Of a stretch of DNA of 64,000 nucleotides, positions 25,207 to 39,339 are shown piece by piece. This stretch comes from Acanthacorydalis orientalis. Lineage: Eukaryota; Arthropoda; Insecta; Megaloptera; Corydalidae. The DNA lies in NCBI GenBank assembly GCA_034766995.1, contig CM068321.1, forward strand, positions 15,701,526-15,765,525, read 5' to 3'. The number at the start of each line of letters is the position of its first letter. Position 1 is the first letter of the stretch. The translations under genes were made by a program, and so were the position numbers. The notes under the pieces were generated by a model. It was given only the letters and a program-made list of their open reading frames with translations, was not told the origin of the DNA and made no database searches.

Positions 25207-25752
25207 TTGAATGAAACGATACTAGAAAGACAGTAATTATGATTGAAGATTACTGAATTAAAAATAAATGTGATAAATAATAATAACCCACAATTTATAA
25301 AGCAAAAAGGTCATAATTTCTATAAAAACGGAAAAGAATCTCATATTTTCATATTAAGTGATAAATTTGATATAAATCCAATTGCCGTTCTCGCTATTAT
25401 GTTAGTATATTGTAGCAAACATGCACTTCAGCACTAAAATTTAATAACTTTGAATTCGAACTTATTGCTTTTATGAAAACTGAATAAATATTTATGCATA
25501 ATCGTGTTTTGTATTATTGTTTATTGGTGTATAGTACATTCAAGCTACAAAGGGTAGTCAATAGAAGTTTGGTTAACTAAGCGTTAATGAAATAAAATAC
25601 TTTTTTTAAATGAGTGAATTTTAGTGTCTTTCTTAATTGTTTTTTTTTATTGTAAGAATTACTTTAATTTCGAGTGTTTAAAATAATCATTTAATTAATT
25701 AGAAATTTATTTTTTTCTTCCTACAACTATAAAAAATATCAAAAATTGATAA

Positions 25753-25983
25753 TTATCTGATCAAAACTGTTATTTGGGCTTGAACGCTCTATATAAAAGT
25801 ACCAATCATAAAGCCTATGACTTCCTATTGGTGAAAGATCGTTTACGGGAAATAACTATAAATTTTTCAAGCGTGAAAAACGAACGAGTTGTAGGCTCCA
25901 GGCATAATAGAAGATCAGGACCTCATGCTGACTTATGGAATATTGATTATTTTAATTATTGTTTATCGTTCTTTAAATCGTAA
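25753..25983 (+). pseudogene. Unrecognised stop-free stretch, possible gene or element remnant
   Basis: About 76 codons stay open with no ATG start. The composition is more protein-like than nearby chance ORFs (for example VKNERVVGSRHNRRSGPHAD), and the DNA is GC-richer than its flanks. No family is recognised and no splice sites clearly bound it. It may be a fragment of a transposable element or an exon-sized relic. Confidence 0.2.
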
Positions 25984-26904
25984 TTAGATCATACTCATAG
26001 CAATGTTGTATTGAAAAATCTGTATAATATTTTCTGTACTTAAACGTTCTGTAAGTCTATTTGATTTTAAAAATATTCGTAGAAAACTTTGATAAAACAA
26101 ATGTCAGTTAGACTTGGATTACATACATCAAACATAGATACTAAAAACATATGTACACTACAATAATTTAACTATAAAAATTAGTGTATACAACTGAAAT
26201 CAATAAAATATTTCAATCATTTATTCATTTAACTCCCAGAGAATATTTGTATCGAAACGAAATTCACATTGATAATAATATATGATTAATAATCAATAAT
26301 TGAATATTTTAAAACAGAACAAGTTCGTTGTGTATAGTAGTAAAAATTGATTTTAGAAAGGCTATTTAGCCATAGTGCCAAAAACTATAATTGTGAAGCA
26401 TTGAAATGTTTATAATAATTTTTCCATATTAAAATTAGATTTTTTTAAAATATATTTTGTGATTAAGCATGTCTTCATTACATTATCAGAATCAAAAGTT
26501 ATTGATTGTTGATTAATAGCTTTTTTCTGAAAGATAATATACTTAAAAAATCAGAATTGAACACAGATATACTTATCAATAGCTAAATAGACTACCAAAC
26601 AGAGGGAAAAAAGAAACGTCAAATTCAAAAAATTCTTACATTGTTTTTTTGTTTCAAAGTGAATTTTTCTGTAATTAGTTTTGCTATAGAAATATATTTA
26701 TCTTTTTTTGTGTTCTAACCAACGAAGTAACATTCATTAGTTGATAAAATTGGAGAATATTATTTATTATAAATAAATAATTCTGAGTATTTTTTTAAAA
26801 AAAATATTTTAAACTCTTGAAACATATTACAGTATTTATGAATATTTTCAAATCAAATACTGGCACTATATATTTTGCTAAAAAGATAGGTTGAAATCTA
26901 TATG

Positions 26905-26960
<56 letters not shown>

Positions 26961-27589
26961 AATGTGTGTATTTTTTTAGTCGTCATATTTACTTGCAACT
27001 TGTCAGACCTTTAGCATTTACTCGAGAATACGATATAAAATATATTAACTTCATAATATCATTATTAGAATATTCTTAGTTAGCAAGAAGAAATATATTT
27101 ATAATTTAATATAGTAGAAGCAATTTTCGTTAATGTTGCTGTATGTTTCAGTAGACAGTATAATAAACATGATATATTTAACTTCTGTCGTACAAAAATA
27201 CAGTAGCGCAGTCGTAAAAATAATGGTCAATATTTTTAAAAGCTTAGGTTTAAGCTGTCGCATCATCTATCGTGAAAAAATTCGTACTTTTTTTTGAATA
27301 TTTGTAAGGAGTATATTGTTTTTATCATAGATGAACGTGGTAAATAATTTTTGAGTTCAGTATCCTCTATAATATTAAGTAAATGAATTATAGTTTGTGT
27401 TATGCATTTCTTTTGTTATATTTCTTTTTGTATCTGAATTAATATTTCGTTATTATCGTTTTTTAACTACATTATATGCTACTTTTGTAATTTATTTATT
27501 ACTAAATTTTTTCTCTTAAAAATTTTATGATATAATATATGAAAGAAAGTTGTTTTCTGAGTCGTATATTTGTGAGTATTATAATTGTG

Positions 27590-27644
<55 letters not shown>

Positions 27645-28375
27645 GTCTTATTGAAATAAAACAAATTTAGAAAATGTTAATATTTGTTACATATCCGAAA
27701 CTTTTAATTTGTTATTAATTTTGATACATTTTAGAAATTAACTAAACTTGATTTTAATATCTATAAAATTAATATTAACAATTCAAAAATGAAACTATAT
27801 GAATCGTAAGACACGTATGTCATCATTTATAGTATATACAAAAGTTAGGTTTTTGATTGAACAAAGGCTTTTAAGTTCTGAGGATTTGAAGAAAAAAAGT
27901 AATTAATTTATTGTTTTATATATTTTACATTTTAAATAAAAATGATATTTTCTAAATACTTAAGTTTAAAAAAAGTTACTTCTAAGAAAGGGTATTAGAT
28001 TTTTTCTGTACAAAAGTTTATATAAAACATTATTATAATTATTCTTATAAAAATTAAGGGAAAATTAATTTTTGCATTTAAATTTATTGCGTATTTTTTA
28101 AGTCTGAATCATTTTCTTTTATAAAATTTATTTCATGATCTTTCAAATAAGGTAATATATTTCCTTTACGATAAATCTGCATTATTTCTTATTTTCTTTT
28201 TGTAAAATCTGTGATATTTTATACTATATTAAGTTTTATCAACTCTGCTAGTTATTCATAACTCTGTTTAACTTTAACTACGTCTATATTGAATATAACA
28301 ATCAAAAACTTCTACATTATCCTTCAACAAATTTTATTCTAAAGGTAAAGTCTTCTATGTCTGTATATTTATTTA

Positions 28376-28376
28376 G

Positions 28377-28412
<36 letters not shown>

Positions 28413-28525
28413 ATATATGTATATATATGTATATATATGTATATATATATATATCTATTTATATATATATATACATGTATATCTATATATATATATATTT
28501 ATGTATATGTATATATATATATATA
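28376..28525. repeat. Compound TA/TG minisatellite-like tract
   Basis: About 150 bp of TATATATGTA-type and TATCTATTTATA-type variants, with a repeated 10-bp ATATATATGT unit near 28410-28440. Confidence 0.95.
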
Positions 28526-28669
28526 ATTTTTATGTATTTTAATATTTAGTTTAAGCGAATTTTTAAGCATAATTTTTAAACTTTTTATAAATTTTAGAAG
28601 TTTTATCAATTTTTAAGTACTGTATATCTGTAAAAAATTTTACTGATTTAAAATCAAAATCACGTTTCA

Positions 28670-28783
28670 CTAGTTTATGTTTGAAAAGAATTTATTGACG
28701 CTTTTCGTGTGAACGACGATAATTTTTGGTATGCAAAACGTTATCGACGTATCTAATGACGAACCGCTACTGAGGTCAGGCAT
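28670..28783 (-). CDS. Candidate small ORF (37 aa) in a GC-richer island
   Basis: ATG at 28783 (context TTCAAGATGCC) opens MPDLSSGSSLDTSITFCIPK, then IIVVHTKSVNKFFSNIN and TAG. The island around it is clearly GC-richer than its flanks. There is no recognisable domain or signal peptide. It may be a chance ORF within a regulatory element. Confidence 0.15.
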   Translation of the reverse strand: MPDLSSGSSLDTSITFCIPKIIVVHTKSVNKFFSNIN

Positions 28784-28990
28784 CTTGAACACTTGACAAA
28801 CTTTTCTTATTCGAGCAGATACAAAGTTTTGATTAAAATGTGAACTGCCGATGTGATAATACGCATGCTATTTAATGCATTCAAGGTAGGTATGAAAAGT
28901 TATCAGGCTGTGTGATAAGATTATTAACATAATAATTACAAATTCAACATGGGTAACCTGGCAGGTTTGACATTTGACGCTTTAGGATTT
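28690..28990. promoter_or_regulatory. GC-richer island, possible cis-regulatory element
   Basis: About 300 bp with raised GC and several CpGs amid AT-rich DNA. It includes TTATCA/GATAAG-type GATA cores near 28900 and an ATGCATT stretch. No long frame is open. It sits between the two dpr genes. Its function is inferred only from composition. Confidence 0.25.
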
Positions 28991-29323
28991 TTGACGGCTT
29001 GTTGTATTACACATTTAATACATTTGTTTGCTTTTTGGTTTATTTGTTCACATTAATATGAAAATGTATTCATTTTTATGTATTTTTTCCACCAAAGTTT
29101 GTACAAACTTTCTATTTTTACATCATTGTTCCAGTTTTATGTTATTGAACATAAAAAATTATAAATGCATATCTCTTTTTAGTTTATTTTAAATATATTG
29201 TACTAATTTATATTACAAGAAATCTATTTAAAAAAAATATATTACAATAGAATTTAGAAACTACTTAAACAAACTAAACTCATATTAACACATTTTGAAA
29301 TGTTTATATCTCCTATATATATA

Positions 29324-29360
<37 letters not shown>

Positions 29361-29414
29361 GAAATTATTAAGAATTAAATTGTGTTTTTATATATGTGAT
29401 CCCATTATTACATT

Positions 29415-29640
29415 ATTCTGAAGATCTTTGCGCTTTTGGATCAAGTGTTGTTTTCCACTACTAGTTTCAGTAAAAGTGCCATTCTCTTGTAGATGTTGAA
29501 GATTAATCTAGTTAATTAGTAACTTATTTTACTAATCTAGTACATAAGTCTTCAACATCTACCTAATGATGGAACTCGTCCTGAAAATATTAGTAGAAAA
29601 TACACACTTAGCTGATAAAAAGCTCGAACAACAACAGAAC
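29415..29640. repeat. Long imperfect inverted repeat (about 225 bp)
   Basis: The centre pairs GTAGATGTTGAAGA (29489-29502) with TCTTCAACATCTAC, closing near ATTAGTAA/TTACTAAT. Pairing continues outward, with gaps, through AGTGCCAT against ATGGAACT, TCAAGTGTTGTTTTC against GAAAATACACACTT, and more weakly to about 29415 and 29640. It is either an old foldback or MITE, or a long hairpin RNA; the central 80 nt alone would look like a miRNA precursor. Confidence 0.75.
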
Positions 29641-29957
29641 TTTATTAAAATTCTTTTGCAGAAAGACTTAAATTGAGCTTTATTCTTAGCAAAATAACTT
29701 CACTTTGATGCAGATAGTCTTTTTTATCTTCAGCATAGGTTTACTTTGATATTATTTTTATAGAAAGAAAGAAAAAAAATATTAATTATCTTAATATCAA
29801 TATATGAAACTTTTTTTTAGTTACTTAATTCTTTAATTAAAACCTTTCAATATTATCAAGTAAATAATAATAATTATCCTTTAATGTATAATTTTTTTAC
29901 CAATTTCAGGTACAATATTTCCATGTAGAAAATATTTCAGTGTTACTTAGCTAAATT

Positions 29958-30255
29958 TTAAAGTAAAATGTTCCATATATACTTTTCTTCAACCGTATTA
30001 TTTTCTTCTGGAATCAAAATATAACCTACTGGTAACTCTTTTCCCAAATATTTAACATTTTTAAGTTCGTTATCCTGTTTTTATAAAAAAAACAACAAAA
30101 TTTAATTGAATTATGGAAAAGTATGAGTAATGAGAAAGAGTAAACGTTATTATTGGGCATTAGAATCTTTGAATTTAATGTAAACGAACTATTAATTTTT
30201 TCTATTAGTCTGGCAAATGGTGTTCCAAATATCAATACGAAGCCACGCACTCCAA
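29958..30255 (-). CDS. Possible two-exon coding fragment, unrecognised
   Basis: Minus-strand segment 30255-30146 reads GVRGFVLIFGTPFARLIEKI then NSSFTLNSKILMPNNN. A 71-bp GT...AG intron with a strong T-rich acceptor (TTTTTTTTATAAAAACAG) follows. Segment 30074-29958 then reads DNELKNVKYLGKELPVGYIL then IPEENNTVEEKYIWNILL and TAA. The frame is kept across the junction and an acceptor-like TTTAG precedes the first segment. The donor (AAC|GTTTAC) is weak and no upstream exon was found. I recognise no family. It may be the 3' end of a small gene, a pseudogene or chance. Confidence 0.25.
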
Positions 30256-31112
30256 CTAAATTATACTTTCATTATACTTTTATAAAAAACATCAGTGAAT
30301 CTCTCATAAATAAAAGATTCCTCAATTTACAAACCAACAATTTTTTTGTATCTCGGCACAATCAATTATTTAACATTTTTGATCAGATTTTTCTTATGGC
30401 TAGCAGATTGTGGTAAAAAATATTTTTGAAGAGAATTTCACGACTACTAGAACTCTATGGTGTCAGCAAATCTGTTAAATTATTTATCCCACTTTACACA
30501 AAATATTCATTACTAAAATCAACTAATTACAAAAAAAATCAAATAGAAGTAACAAAATTTTACAGATATTTCATACTGATATTCGTATTAAAAACTTTGT
30601 TATTAGTATTATTTTAAAGTTTTATAAGTTATAAATTCATATTTTATTAATAAATTAATATATCTCTGTTGTTCATGAAAAATACATATACAAAAAATAA
30701 TTTCTACTTCCATAAAATATATTCTCCCTATATCCATATTATTCTGGGTTTAAGTTAAATAAGGATGGAATATTCCAATATATTTTTATTTATTATAACA
30801 TTTCCTACATAAAATCATTTGTAGCTAATAAAATAATGTAGAATTATAAAGTAGTATACTGCGCATGCCTTAAATTTAGATTATGTATCATAGTGTATTA
30901 ATCTGTGCACGTGGACAGACAACCAGAGTGTGTTTTTTTTTTAATTTTATGTATTGTCAAATAAATAAACAGAAAGTGCAATAAAAATTAAACATGTTTT
31001 ACTGATATTTAACTCATTAGTATGTTATTATGTGTTACTATTATGTGTTGTGATATTAAATTATAAATAAACTTTTTGGCAACTGTATTGTAGGTATTTC
31101 TGTCATATTATA

Positions 31113-31175
31113 ATGGTGCATGTGCATTTTATATGGAATGATATTTGGAAAAATATTGAAGGTATGAGATTACGA

Positions 31176-31241
<66 letters not shown>

Positions 31242-31257
31242 GTCTGTATATACATTT

Positions 31258-31299
<42 letters not shown>

Positions 31300-31362
31300 T
31301 GCATGTGCATTTTATATGGAATGATATTTGGAAAAATATTGAAGGTATGAGATTACGATATT

Positions 31363-31364
<2 letters not shown>
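31113..31364. repeat. 69-bp direct duplication flanked by (TA)n
   Basis: The segments 31113-31181 and 31296-31364 are identical by eye, starting ATGGTGCATGTGCATTTTAT and ending GATTACGATATTTA, offset by 183 bp. A (TA)n tract follows each copy, with ATGTCTGTATATACATTTGC between two of them. The geometry fits duplication by slippage or unequal exchange at (TA)n. Confidence 0.9.
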
Positions 31365-31421
<57 letters not shown>

Positions 31422-33600
31422 AAGGATATCAACGAACTGTTAGGGTTATTTTCAGTCCTTATAATTATTTAGATTATAATTTGTTTATTATTGTCGATAT
31501 TAGGGTTAGAAAAAATTATAATTATTGAGAAGAAAAAACATGTGTTACTATACACGTGTTTAACAAACATTTTTGTTCCTATGTTCTATATCATGTACGA
31601 AAAAAATAAGTACATAAAAAATATGAAAATATAGTTACTGATTTTTTTTGTATTTTTATTTCTTACATTCATCGTTTACATATTGTTATTTCATATTTAT
31701 ATAATTTACAATTTAATAATTTACAAATTATATTTAAATAAAAAGATGAACTGATTTTAAACATTTAATGATCATTGATCTGAAAAATTTCTATTTGTGT
31801 GTGTTAATGTTTAATACCAAACTTAACTGACCTTCTACATGAAACTGTAAAATATTTCAGTTTTTTTAATTACTCTTTTTGATAAATAGATGAAACATTT
31901 TTTGTAATTCTTTATAAAATAATATTTTATTCTGTTCTAAAAAATATACTTTGTCATGTTTTATATGGACGAAATCATAATTCCTGGATCTTAATTTATT
32001 TACGGAAAAAATATAACAGTTATTATTAACATATAATCTTATAAAGTAACTGAATTATAGCTAGTTCGTCACTATTACGTATTACAATAAGTAGTTTATG
32101 ATGTATTGAGAATTGAACTAATTACGTAAACATTTCAAACTGATTAAATTTGTATTAGTCGAATGTGCAGTTAGTTTCAATGATAACGTGCACGTTCGAG
32201 TTTCTATATCAATGGTAAATATATTTATATTAAAATTATTTTATGTATAGAAAATAAATTACAAGTGGTGTTTTTAAGGAAGTTAATAAATTTCAATAAT
32301 GGTAATTATGTTTTTATTATTTTTTTTTACAATATTCTGTATTGCTCTTGAATTACGTAAATATTATTAAGTACCTAATGAAGTTATGCAGAACAATTGT
32401 TTTGTATTATAATATTTAAATTTAGATACTTTAATTCATAGAATTTATACACTGTATTAAAAAAAATTGTTTTTTATTTTACTATAAATTGTTTTAGGTA
32501 CATATTTTTTTATGATTAGAACTTTCAAATATACACACAGACTTGTGTGTGTACATATATATATATATATATATATAAATATATATCATGTTCGTATATT
32601 CACACACACACTTTTTCTAACTATTTAATTCATTCAGACTACTTGTATTTTTATTATTAATCTTATTGATATTAATCTCTTGATTGGTAAATACTTAGAC
32701 TATAAATATTGTTCTGTAATAATAATGAAATACTTAAAATGTTCCAATTTTTCATTGAATTTTTCTCATTATATAATTGTTGCTTTCCATACATATTGAA
32801 ATATTGTGTATGTTTTTGACCAGTGTTTGAAACATGTGAGTTGACGAAATTGCTTATCATTGTAAAACAGAAATCGGATAAGGAATTTAATAGGAAAATT
32901 CGACAGTGTAGGGTAAAATTGAGTAATAATTGACAATGTTTCATATTTATATGATATATTTACATATTTATTAAAATAATAGATTTACATGGTGATTTTT
33001 TTTGTTTATAATGACATGTATAATGTTCATTTTATACCGTTTAATAATTCCAATGATTTTTTTGTCGATTTTAAATTTATTTTAAAACAAAAAAATGTAA
33101 ACATGCTATCAAACAATTTCTTATATAACAACATTCTTATAATAATAATAATGTATACATGACATTTTTTTTGTTTGCCATCTACGTTTTTCAATTTCCC
33201 TATATAAACAAACAATATATTCACACGACCATGTTATTTTTTTCTTATAATATTTGGTTTCATTGTGGAATCCACAAATAAGGAATATATGAACATTCAT
33301 TTTAGGGCCATATATGATTCAACGTTTACTTTCTTGATAAGTAAATTGTTTATTTTTTTTTATTATCATTATAGTTCTTTAATGCGTGTACCTCCATTTT
33401 CAGTTATGTTACATCGACTTGGAATATTTATTATTTACAGAATATCACAAAAATGTTTACATATTAGGAAAGGAAATATATATTACTTAATATACAACAC
33501 ATTGTTTATACATCAACTTATTCTTTACAGTTGTTTTTAAACATATCAGTGGAATAAAAGATTTTATAAAAACATTATAAGTATGTAACTATAATGTATA

Positions 33601-33602
<2 letters not shown>

Positions 33603-33641
<39 letters not shown>

Positions 33642-33672
33642 TGCATATATATATATATTTTATTATATATAT

Positions 33673-33727
<55 letters not shown>
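33603..33727. repeat. Interrupted (TA)n with a duplicated TTGCA unit
   Basis: TTATATATATTGCATATATA occurs twice before a long TA run, so this is a roughly 30-bp tandem duplication inside the microsatellite. Confidence 0.95.
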
Positions 33728-33729
<2 letters not shown>

Positions 33730-34040
33730 CAGTAATAACATGAACGTAAAAACTATGAATAGAATATCGTAAATTAATTCTTTTCTTCAAGAGATATTTA
33801 CTTTTGAAAATTGACAAGATTTGCCTTTATATAATTTGCATGTAATGAATTAATTTTTTAATTACTTAAAACGTATACGAATATTTAAATGATAATAAAC
33901 TGAAGAAAAAAATTTTACGTTATTAGTTCTCAATTGTTTGGATCAATGCTCATTAAATATGGAATATCAAACATTTTAAATAATTGCTTATATGAATAAT
34001 GAAGTACGATGTATTCTGTATGTACGTTTAATCTTCAATA

Positions 34041-34092
<52 letters not shown>

Positions 34093-34483
34093 ATAAGTAA
34101 ATAATATAGATATCTTTCAGCCTATATTTCATTTCAAATTTTAAAGTCATTTGGCTTTTATTACGACTGTAAGTATTCTCTAAATTAATTGAAATAATAT
34201 AGTTGTGTACATGTAGAATTTATATATATATATAACTTAAAACTACACGCATTTGTACATGACTCTCCCTATAGTATAAAATGATTTCCCTATGGCATAA
34301 AGCTTTTGGGGAACATTGGTAATGTTCGGATAAAATTGAATAGATAGTTATATATTTTTTTGAAAGAAAAATCAAATTAGTTGAACAACATTTCATAATC
34401 AGAAATGTACATGGTATCAATAAGCCTCGGGTGATTTGATGTCAAAGTAATGTTTAAAATTATACGTATGTACCCACATACAA

Positions 34484-34484
<1 letters not shown>

Positions 34485-34565
<81 letters not shown>

Positions 34566-34568
34566 ATA
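34485..34568. repeat. (CA)n(TA)n compound microsatellite
   Basis: A (CA)n run leads into (TA)n with one C interruption. Confidence 0.97.
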
Positions 34569-36611
34569 ATCATCTGTTCACTTTTTAAAAATATTTTTTA
34601 TTTATCTTTCTATAAATAACAAATTTAATTTTCAACCAAACTATTTTTGTAAATTTAATGAACATTGATTAAATTGTTTACATTGATAATAACTCTTTCA
34701 ACCTATATATATATATATATATTATGAAAATTAATCTTTTAATATTTTGATTTAATTATTTGAAATTAATAAGGTATTTTAACATTAATGTTCTGTTCTT
34801 ATTTATACAAAAGTATGTTTTAATAGAATGGTAGTGGAATGTAACAACTTATTTAAACTATATTATTCTTTTCACTTATAATAATAGAATTGTGAACTCG
34901 ATAAACAAATAATGTAACAATTCGAACATAAAATTCATAAACATAACTTATTTTTATATATTACAATAGTTGAATGTAATTATTTTGCTATAATTTCATT
35001 TAATATTTGTTAATATAAGATATCGAATTGAAACAATTTTAAGTTCTATAAGAAACACAATTTCTTAATCGAATGGTACGGTCAATATGACATAATGCTT
35101 ATATATTTTAATATTTGATTAATGAAGTCCTGAGAATTGAACTGATTACATATACCACGAAACGTATTGAAGTACTATTAATTAAACATGTATTTAGTTT
35201 GAATAAAGGTAACTGACTTAAATTTACATGTTTAAATAAACTAGTATGTAATATGACTTGTAAAATTAAAAATTGATATTCCAAGTGTGATACTTGAAAA
35301 AATTAGCAGTATTTGATTATGTAAGTAATTTTTTTATCATCTGTTCATCAAGTAATGTTTTTATCGTTCTCTGAACTATTTAAGTATTTCATTAAATTGT
35401 TTGTTTTTAAAACACTATTTTTAATATAGAATTTAAATTACACCTTTTTATGAATTAAACAAGTGATTTAGAACAAACTGTTTTTTTTTTTTTTTTTGTA
35501 AACTCTTCCAATAAATTAAGTTCGTTTTGTACTCCCTGTAGTTCTTTAAATGAGGTATGAAATTTTTTTCTTTAAAAAAATTCATATGCTGACTGATAAG
35601 CCTGCTTAGAATTCAAATAACGTTCATTCCTTCAGACAATTTACAAACGAACACTAACGAATTTCAAGATTTACGTATAATATCAACGTATTTTTTAAAC
35701 AGCTGACTCAAATGATGACATATTAATTATTTATATGTAGTTGTATACGTTTCAATCTTTACTAAGAATAAAAATGAAATTTTAATCAATAAATTCAAGA
35801 ATAATCGCCAAAATTCTTAGTTTTTATACTACAAATAAATTAATTTTCATAAACTAATAGTCACTGTCCATTTCACAATTTTTCTGATCCTAAGCTATAA
35901 TTTTTCCATATTTAGCACTGAGAAAATGATTATATGTTACAGAAATTCGCATAATCTGGTATTAAAGTGATGTACAATAAATTTTATACAATTTTATCAG
36001 AATAAAATATGGTGGTGTGTGGAGAGTGAAAATTCATCTGTCAAAGTATATTCTCGTAAATGAAATAACTATACTAACAATATTAATTATATAATAATTT
36101 AAAAACTGTTCAGTTATAAAGTACATTTTTCTGATTTTTTTTATTTTGTATTTGAGTTTTTTTATGGATTCATTATCCGTTTTAATAAAAATGAAAACTT
36201 TTTAATTATTCAATCATGATTGGTTATTATATTTAATTTCAATTAATTTGTTGTAATAAGTATGAACATGTTTCTACCTTGTTTTAGTTGTATTCATTTA
36301 GAAAATAAACGTGGTTTTGATATTTACATCTCTGTTCCGCTGAATGAAGAAGATATATATGTACATACAAACATACATATATATATATATGTGTGTGTGT
36401 GTGTATCATGTAAATTTATTCCATTATAATATAAAAACAAAGTGTTTACTCTCTAGATTAGAAATCAAACTTAAATTAACTAATATATGGTATTACTTCA
36501 TAGTTTTTTTATCAAAAGTATTAAATTAAAAAATAACTTAATCATTGAAAATTCGTACAAAAGCAGATAATTTGGGAATTGACTTTTCAATATTATACAA
36601 TGGAATAATTA

Positions 36612-36644
<33 letters not shown>

Positions 36645-37960
36645 GCATAGGCATATTCCTTCAAGCTTGGACGAATTATTCTTGAATAAAAATCCTCTTT
36701 AGAGTATGTTAAAAATAAAAGAATATATAGAATTGTAACTGAAGTGATGAATATTCATTCAATAGTGTTCGTTCGCTAATGTTCGTAATGTGTAAATGCA
36801 CTTCAATGATTCGCATAAAGAATAATATTTGGAAATTAAAATTTAAATACTTGAATTAGTTATTGATAAAAAAAGTACTGAGAAATTATGAATATCACTG
36901 AAACCCCGAAACAAATATAATATTAATAAAAAAAATCAATATTCATCTAACGAAAAAACCTAACTGCACATCACATAGAGCTGTTCATGATTCTTTAAAT
37001 ATTTGATATTATTTCATGTGATCGCCCAACTACCTTTTTATTAATTTATTCAAATGTTGAAAGTTGTATAAACGAGAATAACATGATACGAAATTGTAAA
37101 TATTTTATAAACGAGAATAAAATTTATATGAAAATCGATACCAGGAGGCACATTACGCAGCTTTATCATTTAGTTAATTCTTTTTTCATTTAATGTACGG
37201 TTATATAAACTTGTGACAGTTTTATTGGTATTATACGTGATTTGTTTCTAGTTATATATTTTTTCAGGTATACGAAATAATTGTTTGTTGGTTTATGTTT
37301 GTGATTTTATCGGTTATAGTATTATTCTATTGATTATGTGTATAAATATTAGATGGTTTTGAAATTGAAAAGTTTTCCAGACATACAAATGAAAATATAG
37401 TTTTGTTTGTATACTGACTTTTAAATATTTTTGTGTTATTTTTTCAATCAATAAACACATTTAATATAGTATCAATAATTGATCATTTTTACAGTTTTGT
37501 GTATTTATATTTATAATTCTGATAAATTATCAAGTATGGTATTACCATACCATAATAATTTCATTATTAAGTTCCATCGTTAAGTACACGTTTTTTTTAT
37601 AAATATATCATTATTTAAAACTGAAATAAATTGCAAAAAAAAACAAACTTTATAACAGATTTTTTGTATGTAGTTTCAAATAATATAACATTTACTGTTT
37701 TCTATCATAGTGCAAATTATTTATATTTAATAGAATTATTATATGATCTCTTCGAAATAAATTTTCATTATAATTTCAAAGCAATTTCATAAAAGATGAC
37801 ATAATTTATAAGCTTTAATTAGACTTCGCAATTTAATATTAGACAATTAATTATGATAATTAAGCAGTTCCAGCTATACTCCATACAAACGGATACGTTT
37901 GCTACATCAAACATTATCATACAGTAAATTCGAACATAAATTATCAACTAAAATATTTCC

Positions 37961-38036
37961 ATTAAATATTTTATTTAATATATATATATTAAATATTTTA
38001 TTTAATATATAAATATATATATATATATATATAAAT
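37961..38036. repeat. Short tandem duplication with (TA)n
   Basis: ATTAAATATTTTATTTAATA appears twice in direct orientation about 27 bp apart and is followed by interrupted (TA)n. The unit is itself nearly palindromic. Confidence 0.75.
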
Positions 38037-38798
38037 ATTCAATATATGATATTAATATCAAAAATTAATTTGATATTAAATAAAAGTTTACATGAAAAAA
38101 TGTTTAAAAATAAAGGAACGAAGTTTGTTTATGCATAGCTTAATATTTACGGAAATAAAATGATTTATAAATCAAGAAATATAAAATAATATAATGTGAT
38201 AGTGATTGACTAGAAATTAAAATTACTCAAATTAAATCAACGTTGATATTATTTTGTTAAATAACTGAAAATATTTATTTTTTATCTGAAAAAAAATAAA
38301 TTTAAATGAAAAGTATAATGTGAGTATGAATTAGATTTACGGTTACTAATTACTTTAAAATCGTTCCTGAAATTTGGAATTTTTTGAATAATAACTTTTA
38401 TATCTAAAATACACAGCATTATAATGAAAAAATATTAAAAAATATTTGAAATAATCAAAAGTAGTTTATAAATCTAATTTAAATTTTTACAATTTCATTT
38501 GTTTTAAAATTTAAAAATATTAAATTTCGATAATTCTCTAATGAGTTAATTGAGAAAGTAAATTTAAAAAAAAATGATATTATAGACAATATTGCAAATT
38601 ATAAAATGGATTCTAGAAAATCAAAAAATATACCTTTAATCGTTTATTCAGTAAAAGTTTCGTAAGCTTCAAGCAAAAACCTTACTATTTTCCTTTTTTG
38701 ACTTTTCATCCATAAATAATTTTTAAAAATTTATATATTTACAAAAAAAACTACTTTTGACAAGTTTTGTACAAGATTTATTGTGCGTATTGAATAAA

Positions 38799-38852
<54 letters not shown>

Positions 38853-39339
38853 TCAAATGTGTTTCTTAAATAATATTTTTAAAATATAATGTTTACAACC
38901 CGAATGCCATTGCAAGTCTCGACTATGTGTAAATATTAAAATTTGTTTTCAGTCCATATTACATTGAAGACAAAAACAAACAATTATTTCGAATATGAAA
39001 CGAAATTACAGATTAACTTTTTATAACAGTTTGTTCAGATGCAAATAGCCGATCGTTTTCATAATTCCATGTGAAGTTCTGTTATTTTTCCATGAATTCT
39101 TTTTGTGTATTTTTCTTAGTAGATTAGGTATTATTATTAATATATTTTGTTTTTACAAAAACCAATAATGAAGTTAAGTTTCCTTCATAATATTTAATGC
39201 TTATATTTTTGTTAATAATAAAATTCAATTATTATTCACTTATTTTATAATGATAGTATGTCAACAAAGAAACATTGATTATATTAAACTCACATATTTA
39301 TGACTGTATTTTAATTATATTTTAAACTTCTTATATTTT

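Larger units (their letters stand above)
20601..28650. other. Intergenic AT-rich stretch
   Basis: No supported gene. It contains (TA)n tracts near 20758, 21938, 22933, 23726, 23979, 24652, 26909, 27592 and 28376, plus the foldbacks at 22824 and 25157. A stop-free stretch at 25753-25983 is GC-richer than its surroundings and is listed separately. Confidence 0.5.

Noticed and set aside
30153..30617. Two consecutive plus-strand ORFs (87 and 63 codons)
   Set aside because: The first lies antisense to the more protein-like minus-strand reading at 29958-30255; neither resembles a known protein.
31103..31472. Pair of 109- and 119-codon ORFs on opposite strands
   Set aside because: Both are translations of the duplicated 69-bp unit plus (TA)n, giving (Tyr-Ile)n; not genes.
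32672..32944. 90-codon minus-strand ORF
   Set aside because: No domain, no GC rise; consistent with a chance open frame.
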